Origin: Rutidosis leptorrhynchoides
Lineage: Eukaryota; Streptophyta; Magnoliopsida; Asterales; Asteraceae
Direction: 5' to 3'
DNA length: 64,000 nt
NCBI RefSeq assembly: GCF_046630445.1
Contig: NC_092341.1
Location: 262,001,001-262,065,000, forward strand
Shown here: in pieces, positions 36,831 to 47,707 of the stretch
How the letters are laid out: every line of letters starts with the position of its first letter
Numbering within the stretch: the first letter of the stretch is position 1
Translations under genes and position numbers: made by a program
The notes under the pieces: model-generated
Database searches by the model: none
What the model was told of the DNA's origin: nothing
What the model saw: the letters and a program-made list of their open reading frames with translations, nothing else

Positions 36831-36880
<50 letters not shown>
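36829..36880. repeat. (AT)n microsatellite
   Basis: About 52 bp of pure AT at the presumed end of the chromovirus LTR. Confidence 0.95.
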
Positions 36881-36884
<4 letters not shown>

Positions 36885-38191
36885 AAAATAAAAAGTTTTC
36901 ATTTTCTTGTATGAGTTTAAGGGCTATATATTATATTTTAAGACTATCAATTCTTCATGAAAGATGTTTCAAATCCATTACATAACACTCGTTGATTGAT
37001 TTTAAGAATAAAAACAACTTAGTAGTCCGGTTTCGAGGACCTAAGTCGTTTGACTTTTTGGGTAATCAAAATCTCGATCTGAAAATTGAAAAATTCAAAT
37101 TTGTAAAATGAATCTGAATGCTCACGAAGGTAAGAATTAGGTTTAGGAATGGTAATCTGAGCTCAAACTGAATAGATAATCCTCCTTTGATGAATTCAAA
37201 ATTTGAATCTTGAAAATGAATATGAAGATACGAACTCACTGTGATGATGAAATGAATTATATAAATATATGATAATGTTGTTGTTATGATTAGATGAAGA
37301 TGTATTCAGTAGATAGAATCACAAAATAATTTATGATTTAAACCGAAGTTTGAATGAGAGTTGAGATTCAGAAACTATTCGGTGTACTAAATATATTTGG
37401 TAAAACAACTGTTACGATGAAGAATTTTTGCAACAAATGAATAAGAATCTGAATTTAATGAACATCTGAATGTTTTTATTAACTTTATGTTTTTGATTTT
37501 AGGTTTGAAGTTTAGTTTCGGTGTTCGATGATTTGAATTTGATGAGATTCAGTGTTTTGGATTTGATAAGATTCGGTGTTTTATATATTCGGTGATTTTT
37601 GGCTGAAGATATGAAAATTCGGTTTGAAGATATTCATGATGAAAGTTTGAAGATGTATATGATTAGATGTTAAAGGTTTGAAGGTGTTCATGCACATTCA
37701 TGATGAAGATGTATGGGATCGGGACTAGAAAGTTATAGAACCCGCTCAGATACCAAGTGTTAGGTCCAAAATATGATGAATATCGTGAATGTGCTATGAA
37801 TATGGATTAATTAGTGATGCATGTATAATCAACCACACCACGAGTCTCTTGGACATGTCTACAAATCAATGGCCATCAATAACAACTAAAGAAGTAGAGT
37901 TCTGTATATAGTACTCATCTATGGAACTTTTTTATAGGGCATGGAATCTAATATTTTGACTCCCTTACTGAATATGAATTAACATAACAAAACAAGGAGC
38001 AAAATGAAACTCAAGATGGATTACAAAGAAAAGGAAAAAAAAAAAAAAAACTTTATTGCCCTATTAAAGAGCATGACTCACGTAACTCCAAATCCAAACT
38101 AATTAATATTTAATTAGAAACGTGACTTATAGAATATTAAATACTAACAAAAGTATTAAACCAAATTTGTAACGATAACATCTTGAATAAT
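36881..38191 (-). other. Non-coding DNA with a possible LTR/PBS junction
   Basis: No ORF. At about 37738-37758 the minus strand reads ...CCTAACA followed by CTTGGTATCTGAGCGGGTT, which resembles a tRNA-Met type PBS beside an LTR ending in CA. Text below 37730 has repeated GATTCGGTGTTTTG-like words (37500-37600), as in an element leader. This may be the 5' end of another minus-strand element. The evidence is only the one junction. An A run lies at 38037-38050. Confidence 0.35.
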
Positions 38192-38583
38192 TGTTATAAT
38201 TCAGTAGGCTTATAACTACCTTTAGTGGTTTGATTCTTGATGTTATAATTCAGTAGGCTTATAACTACCTTTAGTGGTTTGATTCTTGATGTTATAATTC
38301 AGTAGGCTTATAACTACCTTTAGTGGTTTGATTCTTGATTTAGAATACTAATAATGAAGTGTAAGAACAAAGATGATAATGGAGAGAAAGAAAGAAACAC
38401 TTTGTAAGTGTGAGAAATGGTGCAAGTTTAATGCTTGCATTCATGAGTATTTATAGCCTAAAATCTCAATATAAAAATACATACTTTGTGTACCAAAATT
38501 GACTATATGTATACACCAAAATTGACTATATGTATACACCAAAATTGACTATCCATATCTATATTATTATTATTATTATAACA
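38192..38583 (-). repeat. 3' LTR of the copia element (left edge estimated)
   Basis: The right edge is fixed by the PPT: plus TTATAACA at 38576-38583 is followed by CTCCCCCTTGG (minus CCAAGGGGGAG, the PPT). A TATA box on the minus strand (GGCTATAAATACTC) is at 38445-38458. Near the far end are three perfect tandem copies of a 49-bp unit (38192-38338). Between 38493 and 38555 a 23-bp unit is repeated about 2.7 times. Confidence 0.6.
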
Positions 38584-38744
38584 CTCCCCCTTGGATAGCA
38601 ATTTTATTTTGTTGAAGATCAACTATAAATTACTGCCTCGTTAAAAACCTTGCTAAAGAAAACCCAGTGGGAAAAAACTTTAGCTAAGGGAAAAAGAGTG
38701 CAGCATGGAGTTGACTCCCCCTCAAGTAGACATCGCTTCAGCTG

Positions 38745-41700
38745 TTACATCTTTTGAACATGTCTCATGCCAATGTTATGAACGTGTGTTCTGAAAATAG
38801 CAGTTGGAAGTGCTTTCGTGAAAAGATCAGCAGAGTTTTTGCTAGATTGCACATATCTCATTTCAATCTGGTTGTCCTTAATGAGATTTTGAGTGTATGA
38901 GAAGAATCTAGGTGGTATGTGTTTTGTTCGGTCACTTTTGATATACCCTTCTTTCATCTGTGCTATGCAAGCTGCATTATCTTCATAGATAGTTGTTGGA
39001 CTTTTATCGCGTTCTAGTCCACAAGAATCAGTAATGAGTTGTGTCATTGATCTCAACTAAAAACATTCTCGAGTAGCTTCATGTAATGCAATCACTTCGG
39101 CATGATTTGACGATGTAGCAACAAGTGTTTGTTTTTGAGAACGCCATGATATTGCAGTACCTCCATTTAGGAATACATATCCAGTTTGAGATTTAGCTTT
39201 ATGTGGATCAGATAAATAACCTGCATCTGCATAACCAACCAAATCTTGTTTTGATTCGTTAGAATAAAATAATCCTAAATCAGTAGTTCCTCGAAGGTAT
39301 CGAAATATGTGTTTGATCCCATTCCAGTGTCTTTTGGTAGGAGCAGAGCTGAACCTTGCCAACAAATTAACTGCAAAAGAAATGTCAGGTCTTGTACAAT
39401 TTGTAAGATACATAAGAGCTCCAATTGCACTAAGATATGGTACTTCTGGTCCAAGAATGTCTTCTTGATCTTCACATGGACGAAATGGATCAGCTTCAAC
39501 ATTGAGTGATCTAACAACCATTGGAGTACTTAATGGTTTTGCCTTGTCCATATTGAAACGTTTCAAAATCTTTTCAGTATATGTTGTTTGATGTACAAGT
39601 AAACCATTAGGCATATGCTCAATTTGTAAACCAAGGCAATACTTGGTTTTTCCGAGATCTTTCATTTCAAATTCTTTCTTTAGAAGTTGAATGGCTTCAT
39701 GGATCTCTTTATTTGTACCTATGATGTTAAGATCATCAACATAAACAGCTATGATCACATATCCGGATGTTGTTTTCTTAATGAAAACACAAGGGCAAGT
39801 AAGATTATTTGTATACCCTTTGCTTATCAAGTAATCACTTAATCGGTTATACCACATACGTCCCGATTGTTTTAACCCATATAAAGATCTTTGTAATTTA
39901 ATCGAATACATTTCTTTGGGTTTTGCATTTGATGCTTCTGGTACCTTAAATCCTTCAGGTATCTTCATATATATATCACTATCAAGTGATCCATATAGAT
40001 AAGCAGTCACAACATCCATGAGATGCATTTCTAAATTTTTAGAAACTGCCAGACTGATTAAGTACCTAAAAGTAATTGCATCCATAACAGGAGAATAAGT
40101 TTCTTCATAATCAATTCCCGGTCTTTGAGAAAAACCTTGAGCTACAAGTCTAGCTTTATACCTTGTAACTTCATTTTTCTCATTTCTTTTTCGGACAAAA
40201 ATCCATCTGTATCCTACAGGTTTCACATCTTTAGGAGTGAGAATGATGGATCCGAAAACTTTTCTTTTATTGAGTGATTCTAATTCAGCTCGTATTGCTT
40301 CTTTCCATTGAGCCCAATCATGTCTATTTTGACATTCAACCATAGATGTTGGTTCTGGATCATCATCATTATTCATGATGTCATATGCAACATTAAATGA
40401 AAATTTCTCATCAAGATTTTTCATTTCATTTCGGTTCCATAATATTTTTGAATATGCATAATTGATTGCAATTTCTGTATTGACATCATCAATCTCCTCT
40501 GCAGTAGGAGTACTGATTTGTGGTTCTTCTTGAACACTTTCTTTTACTTCATTATCAGCTGATTTTCTTTTTCGAGGATTTTTATCCTTTGAACCGATTG
40601 GTCTTCCACGTTTCTGACGTGGCAAAGATTCATGAGTGACGTTATTGCCAGCTTTTGGAATTTCAATTCGAGCTGGAGTATTTACTGCTGGTATATATGA
40701 TTTTGTCACCGTTTTTGTATCTGTAAATGCATCAGGCAATTGATTTGCAAGTTCTTGTATATGCATTATCTTTTGAACTTCTGTCTCGCATTCTTTTGTG
40801 CGAGGATCAAGATACTTTAATTGAGGTTCACACCATGAAACATCATTTTCTTTATTTTTCATTTCTCCCCCTAATCTAGGGAACAATGTTTCATTAAAAT
40901 GACAATCAGCAAAACGTGCTGTAAAAACGTCACCTGTCATAGGTTCAATATACCTTAATATTGAAGATGTTTCATATCCAACATATATTCCCAACCTCCT
41001 TTGAGGACCCATTTTTGTACGTTGTGGTGTCGCAATTGGAACATACACTGCACAACCAAATGTTCTAAGATGGGAAATATTTGGCTCTTGACCAAAAGCA
41101 AGTTGTAGGGGGGAATATTTATGACTTGCACTTGGTCTGATGCGAATCAATGCAGCAGCATGTAAAATTGCATGACCCCATATAGATACAGGGAGTTTTG
41201 TTCTCATTATCAATGGTCTAGCGATTAACTGTAAACGTTTAATCAATGACTCGGCTAAACCATTTTGTGTATGCACATGAGCAACAGAATGTTCAACAAC
41301 AATTCCTATAGACATGCAATAGTCATTAAATGCTTGAGATGTAAATTCACCAGCATTATCAAGTCTCACCCTTTTAATGGTGTAATCAGGAAAATGAGCT
41401 CTCAATTTAATAATTTGGGCAAGAAATTTTGCAAATGCCACATTACGGCTTGATAACAGACAAACATGAGACCATCTGCTAGATGCGTCTATTAGAACCA
41501 TGAAATATCTAAATGGTCCACATGGTGGATGAATTGGTCCACATATATCACCTTGAATTCTTTCAAGAAACATTGGTGATTCTTTCTCAACCTTAAGTGG
41601 TGAGGGTCTAGTTATCAATTTTCCAAGAGAGCAAGATGTACATGGAACCATTGTATCATGATGGATTTTTCTATCCTTTAGTGGATGTCCATGAGTACAT

Positions 41701-41867
41701 TCAATAATCCTTTTCATCATTGTTGATCCTGGATGGCCTAATCTGTTATGCCATAAACTGAATACACCAGGATCAATATATTTTTCGTTAACTACCATAT
41801 GTATTTCTGGTACATTTATATGTGTATAATGTAATCCAGAACTAAGTCTTGGCAGTTTTTCAACCAC
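38745..41867 (-). pseudogene. Copia integrase-RT-RNase H, one internal stop, N-terminus missing
   Basis: An open frame of 936 codons (39057-41867) begins without a natural start, in the GAG-pre-integrase region (WHNRLGHPG near residue 39, CTSCSLGK near 77: the HHCC zinc site). The integrase core shows GDICGPI, RLDNAGEF and TQNGLAE, the three acidic positions of DDE. The copia RT follows, with RWIFVRKRNEKNEVTRYKAR, YSPVMDAITFR, LKQSGRMWYNRL and the catalytic AVYVDDLNIIG. RNase H begins (VGYADAGYLSDP, THAEVIAL-like NHAEVIALHEA) and is cut by a single TAG at 39057-39059. The frame then continues in phase for 103 codons (38745-39056: YEDNAACI, TKHI, NSADLFTKALP). Apart from that stop and the lost N-terminus the pol looks well kept. 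Confidence 0.85.
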
Positions 41868-42300
41868 ATGACTCTTGAATCGTTACATCATGTCATGTTC
41901 GGATGCAGTGTAGCGGTTGAGTTATGGAGAAGAGTGCGTTTATGGGTTGATATTCCTATTCCAGTTTTTTTAGAATGGTCTGAATGGGTTTGTTGGTACG
42001 AGGATTTGATTGCGCGTTCCGAGACGAAGACGCGACTTTATGTTAACGTCACTTCATTGGTGTGGCATATGTGGAGGTTTCGAAACTCCGTTCTCTTCAA
42101 CTCTAGAGCGTTAAAGAAGAATTTATATTAGATTCGGTTTGTCATTTTTCTTATATTATTTTTGGTTGTTAAGTAGAGGTAAAAAGAATGTAAGTTGGAA
42201 TGAGTGGCTATCAAAGCAATTGTAATTGTTTCATGCCTTTCCTAGCTTCTCGCTAGGGGGGTAGTTTCTTAATAAAGTTTGTTGTTATAAAAAAAAAAAA
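41868..42300 (+). mobile_element. 3' end of an L1-type LINE with poly(A) tail
   Basis: An 87-codon ORF (41868-42131) begins MTLESLHHVMFGCSVAVELW and continues through WHMWRFRNSVLFN. This is the zinc-binding tail found after RT in plant LINEs (ES-x-H-x-hydrophobic-F-x-C-x-x-A-x-x-x-W pattern). A 3' UTR of about 150 bp follows, with a final run of 11 A at 42290-42300. The piece is severely 5' truncated, as usual for LINE copies. Its left edge coincides with the break in the copia element. Confidence 0.78.
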
Positions 42301-42365
42301 TACTTCCTCCATTTCAATTCTATTGTCCAATATTTTCTTTTGGAATACCCCAAATTAATTGTCCA
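42301..42365. mobile_element. Possible end of a Stowaway-type MITE
   Basis: TACTTCCTCCATTTCAATTC then TATTGTCC resembles the terminal repeat of Stowaway elements (TA-CTCCCTCCRTCCC). I find no matching inverted end to the right, so at most one end remains. Confidence 0.35.
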
Positions 42366-42504
42366 ATTCTATAAATAAAAATAATAATGTGACAAAAAAA
42401 AAACATAAGACGGCAAGAACAAAAATTGCGGGGTAAACCCCTTTACTCAAAAAAGAACAAAATTTGCATTTTAACCTTGAAGGCTGCAGATGTTGAGAAT
42501 TCGG

Positions 42505-42663
42505 TGCCACCGGTTTATCTCTCCAACGAATCAAATTGGCCAAAGGTGTGCGTTCATGAGCCCATACTAAAGTTTCAATCAATTCCTGCCAATATCCACG
42601 CCAGAAAAATAAAAACATAAATCCAGTAGCCCAAACAAGATGTCCAAATAAAAACATCCATGC
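42505..42663 (-). pseudogene. psaB: Plastid psaB fragment in the nuclear genome
   Basis: The minus strand encodes [18 protein letters not shown] then [20 protein letters not shown] and [15 protein letters not shown], a near-perfect internal segment of the photosystem I P700 apoprotein A2. Only about 53 codons are present, and they are flanked by unrelated AT-rich DNA. It must be a transferred plastid fragment and not a gene. Two or three residues differ from the conserved plant sequence (for example F for I/S and V for A), so it has drifted slightly. It sits in a 121-codon ORF (42355-42720) whose ends are unrelated to psaB. Confidence 0.88.
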
Positions 42664-44542
42664 CCTCTGTCGATCGACCGACGTAGCTCCATACCCTGAA
42701 AAAGGAAACGAGGACTTCAATCAAAGCATCAGCTAAACCACCACCACCACAACAAACAGACTATTAATCCGAAGATGACGACTACTTTAGTAGTTTAATT
42801 GTTTCGACGATTAATCCGAAGATGACGACTACTTTAGTAGTTTAATTGTTGTATTTTTTATTTTAAGTACTTTTTTTAATCTAGTAGTTTAATTATTGCA
42901 GTTTTTATTTTTTAGTTCTTTTTTCCGAATTTAATAGTTTGTAATTTTTTATTTTATTTTATGAATATTAAATTAAAATATTTATTGAATAATGTATCAA
43001 TTTTATATAATAAAATGTAAAATAAAAAACATGTGTACCTTGCAAATATTTGACATTTTGAGTTAATAAAGGTAAAATAGTGACCTTGCACGTCACATAC
43101 AGTTTTCATTTTATTGGCAAAAAATGCACTATTTGCCTGTGACGTTAAATGCATAGTTAAAGCTAATTTAAAGGGTTATGATCGAATGTTAAAGTTTTTT
43201 TTCAACGTTGGTTAGGAGTCACTGATGGGGTCCGAACGCGATGTCGGAACCCACCCACTTGATCCTTTTCTGGGACGAACATATACTCCTACTGCCCTTC
43301 TATCAATTTATATCTTTTATATCTTTTCAAAAATAATTCAGAGTTGATTTAGAAGAAACCCCCACAACGAATTCATTTGAGCATCGCGTGTAGTAAAATC
43401 TCCTTGGGTGAGGCTCGAATACAAGACACCCGAGACCTCCAAAGCTCTTGAAATGAGTGGATAACCTCAATGAAAATATTTTGCAGTTTATGAGGAGGGT
43501 CGAACCGCTGACCTCACTTTTATGAAAGGATTATGTATATGCATGCAACTCCATCAATATATTTTCATAAAGTACTACTCTACTATACTGGGATTAAAAC
43601 ACAAATGCTTACAAGTTTGTAAATTTAATTTTCTGAAGGACTTTGACACTGATATATTTATTTTAAAAGGTTTTGAATTGAAAGTATACTATAATTGAGA
43701 TTTCAGCATGATTAAATGACTAATGCTTGTATTTCTTTGGCAAAATGCGTTAAATATTGTTATCAACTTTAATTGAAAGTACGTTGAAATTCAAAGTGAA
43801 GTCCTTTCAATTTCTACAGTCGTAAGACAAAAAAGCCAATCTATGATATATACGAGGATACATTAAAAATCTTTCATACAAATTTTGTGGTCGGATATGA
43901 TGATTTTGATACCCCCGAACATATTACGGCAACAAAAAACCATCATATCAATTGTTGCTAGTTTGTATCATGTATATTCAATCAACTGTCAAATAAGTAA
44001 AATTGAGTGGTATATAGAAAATGTAATTGATCAAACAAAAAACAAATCAACACAAATTTTCTAAAGGCTTACTAGTTTTGTTCTTGAACAAAGTGATGAT
44101 ATCCATTCTCAAGATATATACCAATGCTTTATGAAGCTAGGGTTTTATGTTTCTCATGTGACTTACAAATCAAATACGACGAATCTTTCCGATTCTTAAT
44201 TTAAGATGATCGATCGTATCATAATAAGATGTTCAACGTGTTTTAATTAGCCGATTAGCAGATTTACGAAGTTCACAAGTCACGATGATAGATGATCTAA
44301 GACGGTCATCGAATGACTCAGATCCGCAATCAAACCATAGTAAACATGAATTACGATAAGAGTTAAGTTCAAAGTCATTGATTGATAATCATAACCAATA
44401 TGATTGAGTCTTTTTCGCAAACTATGTAGAGAAATTAATTAAACCAAATCTCCAACAAAGTGAATTGAAGAAAAGCCAAGTTACAAATAAGTGACACTTT
44501 TAGGACTTGCCTAATATGAAAAAGGAGAATATATGAAGCATA
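42664..44542. other. Intergenic DNA without recognisable gene
   Basis: AT-rich, no credible ORF. It contains an imperfect tandem duplication of about 41 bp (42764-42850). The stretch 43200-43520 looks like old repeat sequence. Confidence 0.6.
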
Positions 44543-44551
44543 ATATAATAA

Positions 44552-44559
<8 letters not shown>
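44543..44559. repeat. Target site duplication of SINE (left)
   Basis: ATATAATAAGTAAGATT, identical to 44733-44749. Confidence 0.92.
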
Positions 44560-44604
<45 letters not shown>

Positions 44605-44732
44605 AAAGGCAATGTTAGTGGTTAGAAGTTAATTCACGAAAATCCCCCCCCCCCCCCCCCCCCGAGACTCGAACCCTGGTCTCCTCGAACACCATGTTAA
44701 CATGGTGACCAATGAGGCAAAGCCCCATTGGC
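44560..44732 (-). mobile_element. tRNA-derived SINE, complete
   Basis: Read on the minus strand from 44732. The head carries a pol III A box-like TTTGCCTCATTGG and a B box GGGTTCGAGTCTC, then a G run (C run at 44644-44663 on plus), a short body, and a poly(A) tail (T run to 44603 on plus). Perfect 17-bp target duplications flank it (44543-44559 and 44733-44749), the signature of L1-type retroposition. No tRNA cloverleaf is intact, so it is not a tRNA gene. Confidence 0.88.
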
Positions 44733-44749
44733 ATATAATAAGTAAGATT
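44733..44749. repeat. Target site duplication of SINE (right)
   Basis: Identical 17-mer to the left copy. Confidence 0.92.
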
Positions 44750-45217
44750 GATTGAAAATTGAAAAATAAATATTGGGTGGAGTTGCATCCTTACAAAATC
44801 ACACTTGAGATCCATCACCAACAACTCCCATCAGTTATCACTTGACTTTTGCCAGTCAAGATCGGATTATGATCTTCTGCATTTCTTACCAAATTCTGTT
44901 AACAAACAACAAACAAACATTAGTAAATTCACTCACATCTTCATTCTGTTTTGAGTACTCCTGCAGATCCATAATAATCATTGATTTAATCATCACTTTA
45001 CTGCTCATCAAAATTCATGCCCTAATTAACTTTAATATAATAATATATATGGTTTTATTTTAACTTTAAAAAGGCTTAACATGAAGTGTCCAAAAAGTTA
45101 ATTGACTGTTGTCTTTAATTTCAGTGCTTAGTTCATAGTAAATCTTGAAATTTTAAGGATAAGTATCATCTAATTAACATGAAATGTTAATCCAACAGTT
45201 GAATCGAAACTTTAGGT
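44750..45217. other. Downstream flank of the TCP gene
   Basis: AT-rich, no ORF of note. It would hold the 3' UTR of the minus-strand TCP gene, and a short last exon if the gene has a late intron. Confidence 0.5.
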
Positions 45218-46033
45218 TTAAAAATTATTAGAGCTCACTTGAAAGTTAAAATCTTCAGGAACAGCTAATGTGTTGTTGAGTTCATCATCAAGCTTTTTAA
45301 TATTCATCTTTTCTCTAGTCCTTTCTCGAGCTCGAGCTCTTGCCATTGCCCTCGCTTGATCTCTCGTAACATTATCTTGAAATCCCGCTGTCGATTTTCG
45401 TGCCATTTTCTTCTTTTTCCCATCAACGACCGACTTCTTCTGTTCCTCTTTATCCTCATCCAATCCTTCCTTAATAACTTCAAGAAAACTCGCTCTAGAT
45501 TGATCGCTCACCGAAGACGAAGAACACCGATCCGAATCTTCAACCAACTCCTTAATCGCGTTTTTCGATTTCGTAAATAGCCAATCTAGGGTTTCGCTAG
45601 CTTTATCAAAACCTAGCAAATCTTGAAGACAAAAAAACTTTCTTGAAATGTCAATTGACAACCTCACTCTTCGGTCCCTCGGGCCTCGAGCTGTGTAGAT
45701 CTTACTATGCCCATCTTTCCTCGATGTCTCCGGTTTCTTCTTCGACTTGGAGCAAGAAACAACTGATTCTAGAAGATCATCATGATCTTCAGAAGATTGC
45801 AACCATGGTTCCTCAGAAAAAAACTTTTGCTCCTGCTCAACAACAAAATCTTGTTTGAATGTATTAATATTGTCCATAACCGGAACCGGAGAAATGAGAC
45901 AGTCTTCGGGATTTAGAAAACATTCACCTGAGAAAAATGGGTTACTATTGTTAAAGGAAACAAAATCTTTTTCATAGTCAAAGAAAAAATTGGGGGATGA
46001 AGGAATATCTGAAAAAGGGTTTGAAGAAAACAT
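45218..46033 (-). CDS. CYCLOIDEA/TB1-class TCP transcription factor
   Basis: A 271-residue nuclear DNA-binding protein, starting at ATG 46033. The TCP domain spans residues about 105-163: basic region [20 protein letters not shown], then helix-loop-helix ([35 protein letters not shown]). The Arg-rich R domain (residues 222-243, [20 protein letters not shown]) defines the CYC/TB1 class. The MFSSNPF start and the short length suit the CYC2-like copies that Asteraceae use in floret identity and symmetry, but CYC1 or CYC3 clade membership cannot be excluded without a tree. The frame is unbroken. Close to the stop the codons for FQVSS contain CAA-GTGAGC, a possible splice donor. CYC-type genes often have an intron near the stop, so the true C-terminus may differ. 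No promoter element is certain. The 5' flank has CT-rich sequence on the minus strand. Confidence 0.92.
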   Translation of the reverse strand: MFSSNPFSDIPSSPNFFFDYEKDFVSFNNSNPFFSGECFLNPEDCLISPVPVMDNINTFKQDFVVEQEQKFFSEEPWLQSSEDHDDLLESVVSCSKSKKKPETSRKDGHSKIYTARGPRDRRVRLSIDISRKFFCLQDLLGFDKASETLDWLFTKSKNAIKELVEDSDRCSSSSVSDQSRASFLEVIKEGLDEDKEEQKKSVVDGKKKKMARKSTAGFQDNVTRDQARAMARARARERTREKMNIKKLDDELNNTLAVPEDFNFQVSSNNF

Positions 46034-47178
46034 TTTAATTTTAATGAAGAATAAAAAAGAATGAAACTAATTAAAACTTAAGAGATGAAGAAGAAGATGT
46101 AGAATAAAGTAAAAAGATCCCATGGAAGAAGAAAAGGAGGAAGAAGAATTGAAGTGAAAAGCCCTAATGGATTCATTGCTTTAAATGTATATTTTTTTAG
46201 GGCACAATTAGGTAAATTATCCAAGGCGTTTGAAACAAATTTAAATAGGTAAAGAATTAAGATACTTTCAATATACCATTAGTACTGTACATTACCCATA
46301 CATCAGGAAAGAGTAATCTAATGTCTTGGCATTCAATTCATTACTTTTTGGTCGATCAAGTAGCCTTTCGGAATATGGTTTTATATATTAGTACTGTAGT
46401 TGTCAATTTCTCAAAGATAGGATAATGTTTCTCACAACATTTTTCTACTTCAACCAAATGGACATTGTCCTAGCTGTATTAAGTTTTGATATTTTTTTTT
46501 AGAACGTGTATGCTTATAGTTACCACATGTGTACTTTGTACAACACCTCGAATATTAACGTCTCACTACGCCAAATCAAGGGCCCTCAATCTATTGGTTA
46601 TAGATTGAAAAGTCCTACTCATACACTTACAAAGGTCCTTTAATTTCAAATTGACATTCTAATTTCGATAAATTATATTTATATTCGTTTTGATATGTTA
46701 GATTCTAATTTCAGAATGATGATATATTCCAAAATGGGAGCATTGCTATTAAATTGGGTCAAACCCACTTGGCCAACAAAAGTCAAGCTTGTGTTAGTTA
46801 AGTGCTTTGAACTAGAATAGAGGAGTGTGTGAGGAGCGCTATAAACAAACTCTTAGGGTTCATTTCATTTTTTTTCTTCTTCAAAATAACGATAACTCGT
46901 ATTCAACCAAACGAAACGTACAAGACAAGCCCTAAACAAGAAACAAACGCAACACTCAAAAGTACACAAACCGAGAAAAGATAGTAAGAAATCAAGACCA
47001 TAAAGGACCGATTCCAAACTATTTTTAACATATGCGACTAACAACATCTATAACCTACTACACACTAACAATCGACACACGACCAACACTCAAATACCAT
47101 CAACAAAAAAATTAGCTAATTCCGCAACATAAGCCTTTCTACTTTCGCTCTAACCTGTCTTCGTTTGGGAACGGGTTC
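46034..47178. other. Upstream flank of the TCP gene, no gene seen
   Basis: A/T-rich DNA. Nearest the ATG is a purine-rich stretch on plus (CT-rich on the minus strand, 46080-46160), likely 5' UTR or core promoter. Small ORFs such as 46865-47047 (minus) show no domain. Further regulatory sites cannot be named from sequence alone. Confidence 0.5.
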
Positions 47179-47671
47179 TGTAGATGTAATTCGGACCTTA
47201 GATCATACGTTGTATCTAGATTAATGGCGGAAACACTAATTAGAATGAGTCGAATACGTATTAGACTAACGGGATCAAATTAACCAATGAATAATTGATA
47301 GAATTGATGCCTAAGACTGTGTATTCGGTTGGTAAGGGTTTTGGGACGATTAGCAGCAAGTAATACGACGGCCTAAGGGTTTATGGTGTGTAACCTAATA
47401 CAAAACCACAAAACCCGTATTTATACTAAATACAGTGACCATCGGCCGGTGGTCGGGGACCTTCGGCCGATGGTGACAGTCCCTCGACCGATGGTCCCTA
47501 CCATCGGTCGATGGTCTTGAGCAGCCAACCGACTGCTTGACCTATTCACGACATTATACTAAGCATCATAAACACAAAGTATAAATGTCCACGTACATAT
47601 ATGACTGAAATATCAAGTACATAACAAATAGAACAATAAACGTAATAGAACTCGGGATTTATGCACCAACA
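47179..47671 (-). repeat. Probable 3' LTR of a SIRE-like copia derivative
   Basis: The right edge abuts a SIRE-style PPT (plus ACTCCCCCTAAG, minus CTTAGGGGGAGT), and the LTR starts TGTTGGTGCATAAATCCC on the minus strand. The left edge is put at TGTAGATGTAATT (47179), so the minus strand ends ...ACATCTACA. It has a TATA box (minus AGTATAAATACG, 47416-47427) and a cluster of ACCATCGGCCGATGGT-type palindromes (47438-47520). About 493 bp. No matching second copy in the window. Confidence 0.55.
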
Positions 47672-47685
47672 AACTCCCCCTAAGA
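47672..47685 (-). other. SIRE-like polypurine tract
   Basis: Minus strand CTTAGGGGGAGTTT immediately before the proposed LTR. A second such tract is at 52310-52325. Confidence 0.6.
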
Positions 47686-47707
47686 CCTAGTTCTATTCCA
47701 TAAGTCT

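Larger units (their letters stand above)
38192..41867 (-). mobile_element. Ty1/copia retrotransposon, 5' truncated
   Basis: Integrase, RT and RNase H in copia order, PPT and 3' LTR. Gag, protease and 5' LTR are missing, lost at the boundary with the LINE fragment at 41868. Lineage within copia not resolved. Confidence 0.85.

Noticed and set aside
36719..36985. ORF with a Tyr-Ile repeat
   Set aside because: Created by the AT microsatellite at 36829-36880.
38192..38338. CRISPR-like repeat array
   Set aside because: Three 49-bp units with no spacers, in a plant LTR. Simple tandem repeat.
42355..42720. 121-codon ORF as a membrane protein gene
   Set aside because: Its centre is a psaB fragment and its ends are unrelated sequence. 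It has no start context or neighbours of a gene.
44640..44732. tRNA gene
   Set aside because: A and B box-like words are present, but there is no cloverleaf. The poly(A) tail and target duplications show a SINE.
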